DNA of 64,000 bases from Nocardioides luti (lineage in GTDB: Bacteria > Actinomycetota > Actinomycetes > Propionibacteriales > Nocardioidaceae). Shown here in pieces: positions 62,425 through 64,000 of the stretch. Where the stretch lies: positions 186,001 through 250,000 of the forward strand of contig NZ_JACKXE010000002.1 of the NCBI RefSeq assembly GCF_014212315.1. Direction: 5' to 3'. The translations under genes were made by a program, and so were the position numbers. Each line of letters starts with the position of its first letter. The first letter of the stretch is position 1. The notes beneath the pieces were generated by a model, which had not been told where the DNA came from, ran no database searches, and worked only from the letters and a program-made list of their open reading frames with translations.

Positions 62425-62598
62425 TCACGCCTCGCCTCCCCACAGCAGGTCGAGGTCCGGATCGTGGATGACGTCGAGGCGCTTGTCGGGGGCGTAGGCC
62501 GTGGGCTCAGGCACCACCAGGCGGCGCAGCTGGCGCTCTGTCGCGCTTAGCTGGGTGGCGTCTATCTGGTCGATCGGGTCTGTGTCGTCGTAGTTCAT
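62425..62598 (-). CDS. 57-aa acidic protein downstream of the DUF4192 gene
   Basis: A short gene: ATG at 62598 with GAGGAGA ribosome site, stop at 62425. The product starts MNYDDTDPIDQIDATQLSAT, continues ERQLRRLVVPEPTAYAPDKR and ends LDVIHDPDLDLLWGGEA. It is strongly acidic and probably mostly disordered with a short helix (ATERQLRRLV). It starts 10 bp after the DUF4192 stop, so it is the third gene of the ssb-DUF4192 unit. Function unknown. Confidence 0.65.
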   Translation of the reverse strand: MNYDDTDPIDQIDATQLSATERQLRRLVVPEPTAYAPDKRLDVIHDPDLDLLWGGEA

Positions 62599-62608
62599 CG
62601 CGGTCTCC

Positions 62609-63637
62609 TCAGCGGCCCGGGGCCCGGCGGTCGGTGGTGGGCTGGGTGCGCGGCAGATCCCGCTGCTTCTCGGGAGGCTTGGGCACGAAGGACTCGTCGA
62701 GCTCGCCGGCGAGGTCCCGCATCTGGGTCTGATACCGCTCCCACTCGCGAGGGTGGATCCCGTTCTGCAGGGCGGAGGCGACGACGGCGGCCATGGAGTA
62801 GGGCCGGTCGGCGGGCACCTGGTCGAGTGCGCACCAGGCCTTGGCGCCGTCGCCGTGCAGCCAGCTGGCGAAGCCGAGCATGGAGGCCGGCGCCGCGCGG
62901 ACCTCGTCAGGGGCGCGGCGGGTGAGGTCGTTCCAGATCGCCATGTGGGAGGTGTGGTTCTCCTTGGTCATGCCCTCCCACAGCGCGTCGCGGGTGCCGA
63001 TCTTCTCCAGCGCGAGGAGCATCCGTGCGCCGTCGACGTCGGAGAGCCGGTTGCCGTCGGTGTGGAACTGCTCGAGACGGTCCAGGGCCCAGTCCCGCTC
63101 CGCGGCCGGCGAGCTGGCCGCGGCTTCTGCTCGAGCTGCGGGGATCAGCTGGGCGATCGGCTCGCGGTCGCCGACCATGGAGGCGGCCAGCGAGGACCGG
63201 CTGGAGGCCGGTTGGGCGGCGCCGGACAGCACGGTCGTGGCCGCGATCCGCTCGGCGGTCGCCTGGGTCTGCAGCCCGGTGGTGCCGGTGTTGAACTCCC
63301 GCCACCGCTCCCCGTCGGAACACAGCCGGATCTGGGTGGTGATGCCAACGGTCTCGAGTCGGTTGGACAGGTGCTGGCTGGCCAGCTCGGCGCTGCGGCG
63401 GTCCCCGGTGAAGCAGAGGATGCCCAGCCGAGCTCCGGGGCGGGCGTGGCGGCCGTAGGGGCCGCTGATGGCGTCCCAGACCTCCTCGCGGGCGGTCGCG
63501 CTGGTCGGGAGGTCGACGCGGGTGATCGGGAGCCCGGGCCCGAACGGGACCAGGACGATCGACTCCTCGGGCTTGAAGCCGAGGACATGCGGGACGGCGG
63601 CGAGCAGCTCGTCCGGGGACTGAACGACGAGATCCAT
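62609..63637 (-). CDS. DUF4192 family protein
   Basis: A 342-aa protein that starts with the DUF4192 signature LVVQSPDELLAAVPHVLGFKPEESIVLVPF and has ARLGILCFTGDRRSAELASQHL. The central part lists helical repeats (ARMLLALEKIGTRDALWEGM; MLGFASWLHGDGAKAWCALDQVP; GIHPREWERYQTQMRDL). Actinobacterial DUF4192 proteins occur both on chromosomes and on integrative elements; function unknown. The ATG at 63637 has a GGGAGGG ribosome site, in preference to an earlier in-frame start that reads through the SSB gene. The 17-bp gap to ssb indicates one transcript. Confidence 0.85.
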   Translation of the reverse strand: MDLVVQSPDELLAAVPHVLGFKPEESIVLVPFGPGLPITRVDLPTSATAREEVWDAISGPYGRHARPGARLGILCFTGDRRSAELASQHLSNRLETVGITTQIRLCSDGERWREFNTGTTGLQTQATAERIAATTVLSGAAQPASSRSSLAASMVGDREPIAQLIPAARAEAAASSPAAERDWALDRLEQFHTDGNRLSDVDGARMLLALEKIGTRDALWEGMTKENHTSHMAIWNDLTRRAPDEVRAAPASMLGFASWLHGDGAKAWCALDQVPADRPYSMAAVVASALQNGIHPREWERYQTQMRDLAGELDESFVPKPPEKQRDLPRTQPTTDRRAPGR

Positions 63638-63654
63638 CGGAACCCTCCCCGCGG

Positions 63655-64000
63655 TCAGCTGGCCTGGGCCGGGCGGGCGGCGCGATCGATGCGCGCGGAG
63701 ACGTACTTGAGCGAGACGCCGACCTCGCCGAAGCGGCTGTCGACGACCACGACGTCCTTGGTGCGCTTCTCGCCGGTCTCCTTGTCCGGCCAGCTCTCGG
63801 TGCGCTCGAGGCCGTGGACGAAGATCGGGTCGCCGGATCCGCAGCTGTCGTGCACGTGGGTGGCGGCCGAGCCGAAGATATTGAAGTTGTGGGCAGTGGG
63901 CCCGTCGTTGACCCACTCCCCCTCGTCGTTCTGCACGCGCCGGTTGACCAGGACCCGGCAGCTGACGAACGGCTTGTTCTCGCGGGTGTAGAGCAGCTCG
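63655..64000 (-). CDS. ssb: Single-stranded DNA-binding protein (5' part outside window)
   Basis: The visible 114 codons encode the C-terminal part of an OB-fold SSB: SCRVLVNRRVQNDEGEWVND, THNF-like AHNFNIFGSAATHVHDSCG, GDPIFVHGLERTESWPDKET and GVSLKY match the third to fifth strands and the basic loop of SSB proteins. The product lacks the long Gly-rich tail and DDDIPF-type acidic tip of housekeeping SSB and ends AARPAQAS, which is typical of phage or mobile-element SSBs. The start codon lies beyond base 64000. Confidence 0.85.
   Translation of the reverse strand, partial: ELLYTRENKPFVSCRVLVNRRVQNDEGEWVNDGPTAHNFNIFGSAATHVHDSCGSGDPIFVHGLERTESWPDKETGEKRTKDVVVVDSRFGEVGVSLKYVSARIDRAARPAQAS

Overview
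The window is very GC-rich DNA (roughly 70% by eye) with GTG/TTG starts, many ATGA/GTGA gene overlaps and GC-ending codons. Gene content and order point to an actinomycete close to Nocardioides (Nocardioidaceae): ftsK-rodZ, rimO-pgsA, rnj-dapA and lpd-sucB-lipB-lipA-DUF4191-RDD-glnA are actinobacterial neighbourhoods. The family-level assignment is inference; no rRNA or tRNA gene was seen.

Layout. 1-6.45 kb (minus): start of a secreted lamin-tail-domain protein, then pgsA, rimO, a UspA protein and a tripartite tricarboxylate transporter tctCBA, closely packed. 6.56-8.84 kb (plus): a CitA/CitB-type two-component system divergent from tctC and probably controlling it. 8.86-13.45 kb (minus): an unusual RodZ-like protein and the FtsK translocase. 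13.69-21.6 kb (plus): two paralogous secreted M4 metalloproteases, each with a PA domain inserted in the catalytic region; the second carries seven C-terminal Ig-like repeats. 21.8-31.15 kb (minus): rnj, dapA, an F420-type oxidoreductase, folA-thyA, a PhzF protein, a membrane protein with a degenerate sigma-factor-like N-terminus, and gcvT. 31.2-36.5 kb: pepA, lpd and a two-lipoyl-domain E2. 36.6-40.0 kb (minus): class Ia ribonucleotide reductase nrdAB behind a cobalamin riboswitch and a pair of NrdR boxes. 40.46-52.87 kb: an epimerase, a hybrid sensor kinase, lipB, an ABC exporter, lipA, small envelope proteins and glnA behind a GlnR box.

53 kb to the window end is accessory DNA: excisionase-like HTH protein and complete tyrosine integrase just after the glnA terminator, then two multigene cassettes of unknown function, then genes typical of integrative elements (AbrB-like regulator, a 57-codon gene, DUF4192 protein, SSB). 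Codon use in the 53-57.5 kb part is visibly less GC-biased. The far end of the element lies outside the window.

The best candidates for an undescribed system are (i) the two-gene cassette 54.95-57.5 kb, a PD-(D/E)xK nuclease-like protein translationally coupled to a 446-aa partner, and (ii) the three-gene cassette 57.9-61.1 kb, in which a 232-aa unknown protein, an XRE-ImmA/IrrE metallopeptidase and a 483-aa predicted barrel protein with a CxCxxC zinc-site-like motif overlap end to start. Other themes are nine or ten leaderless promoters (TANNNT ending 6-8 nt before a start codon that lacks a Shine-Dalgarno) and families of long palindromes in convergent gaps that probably act as bidirectional terminators.
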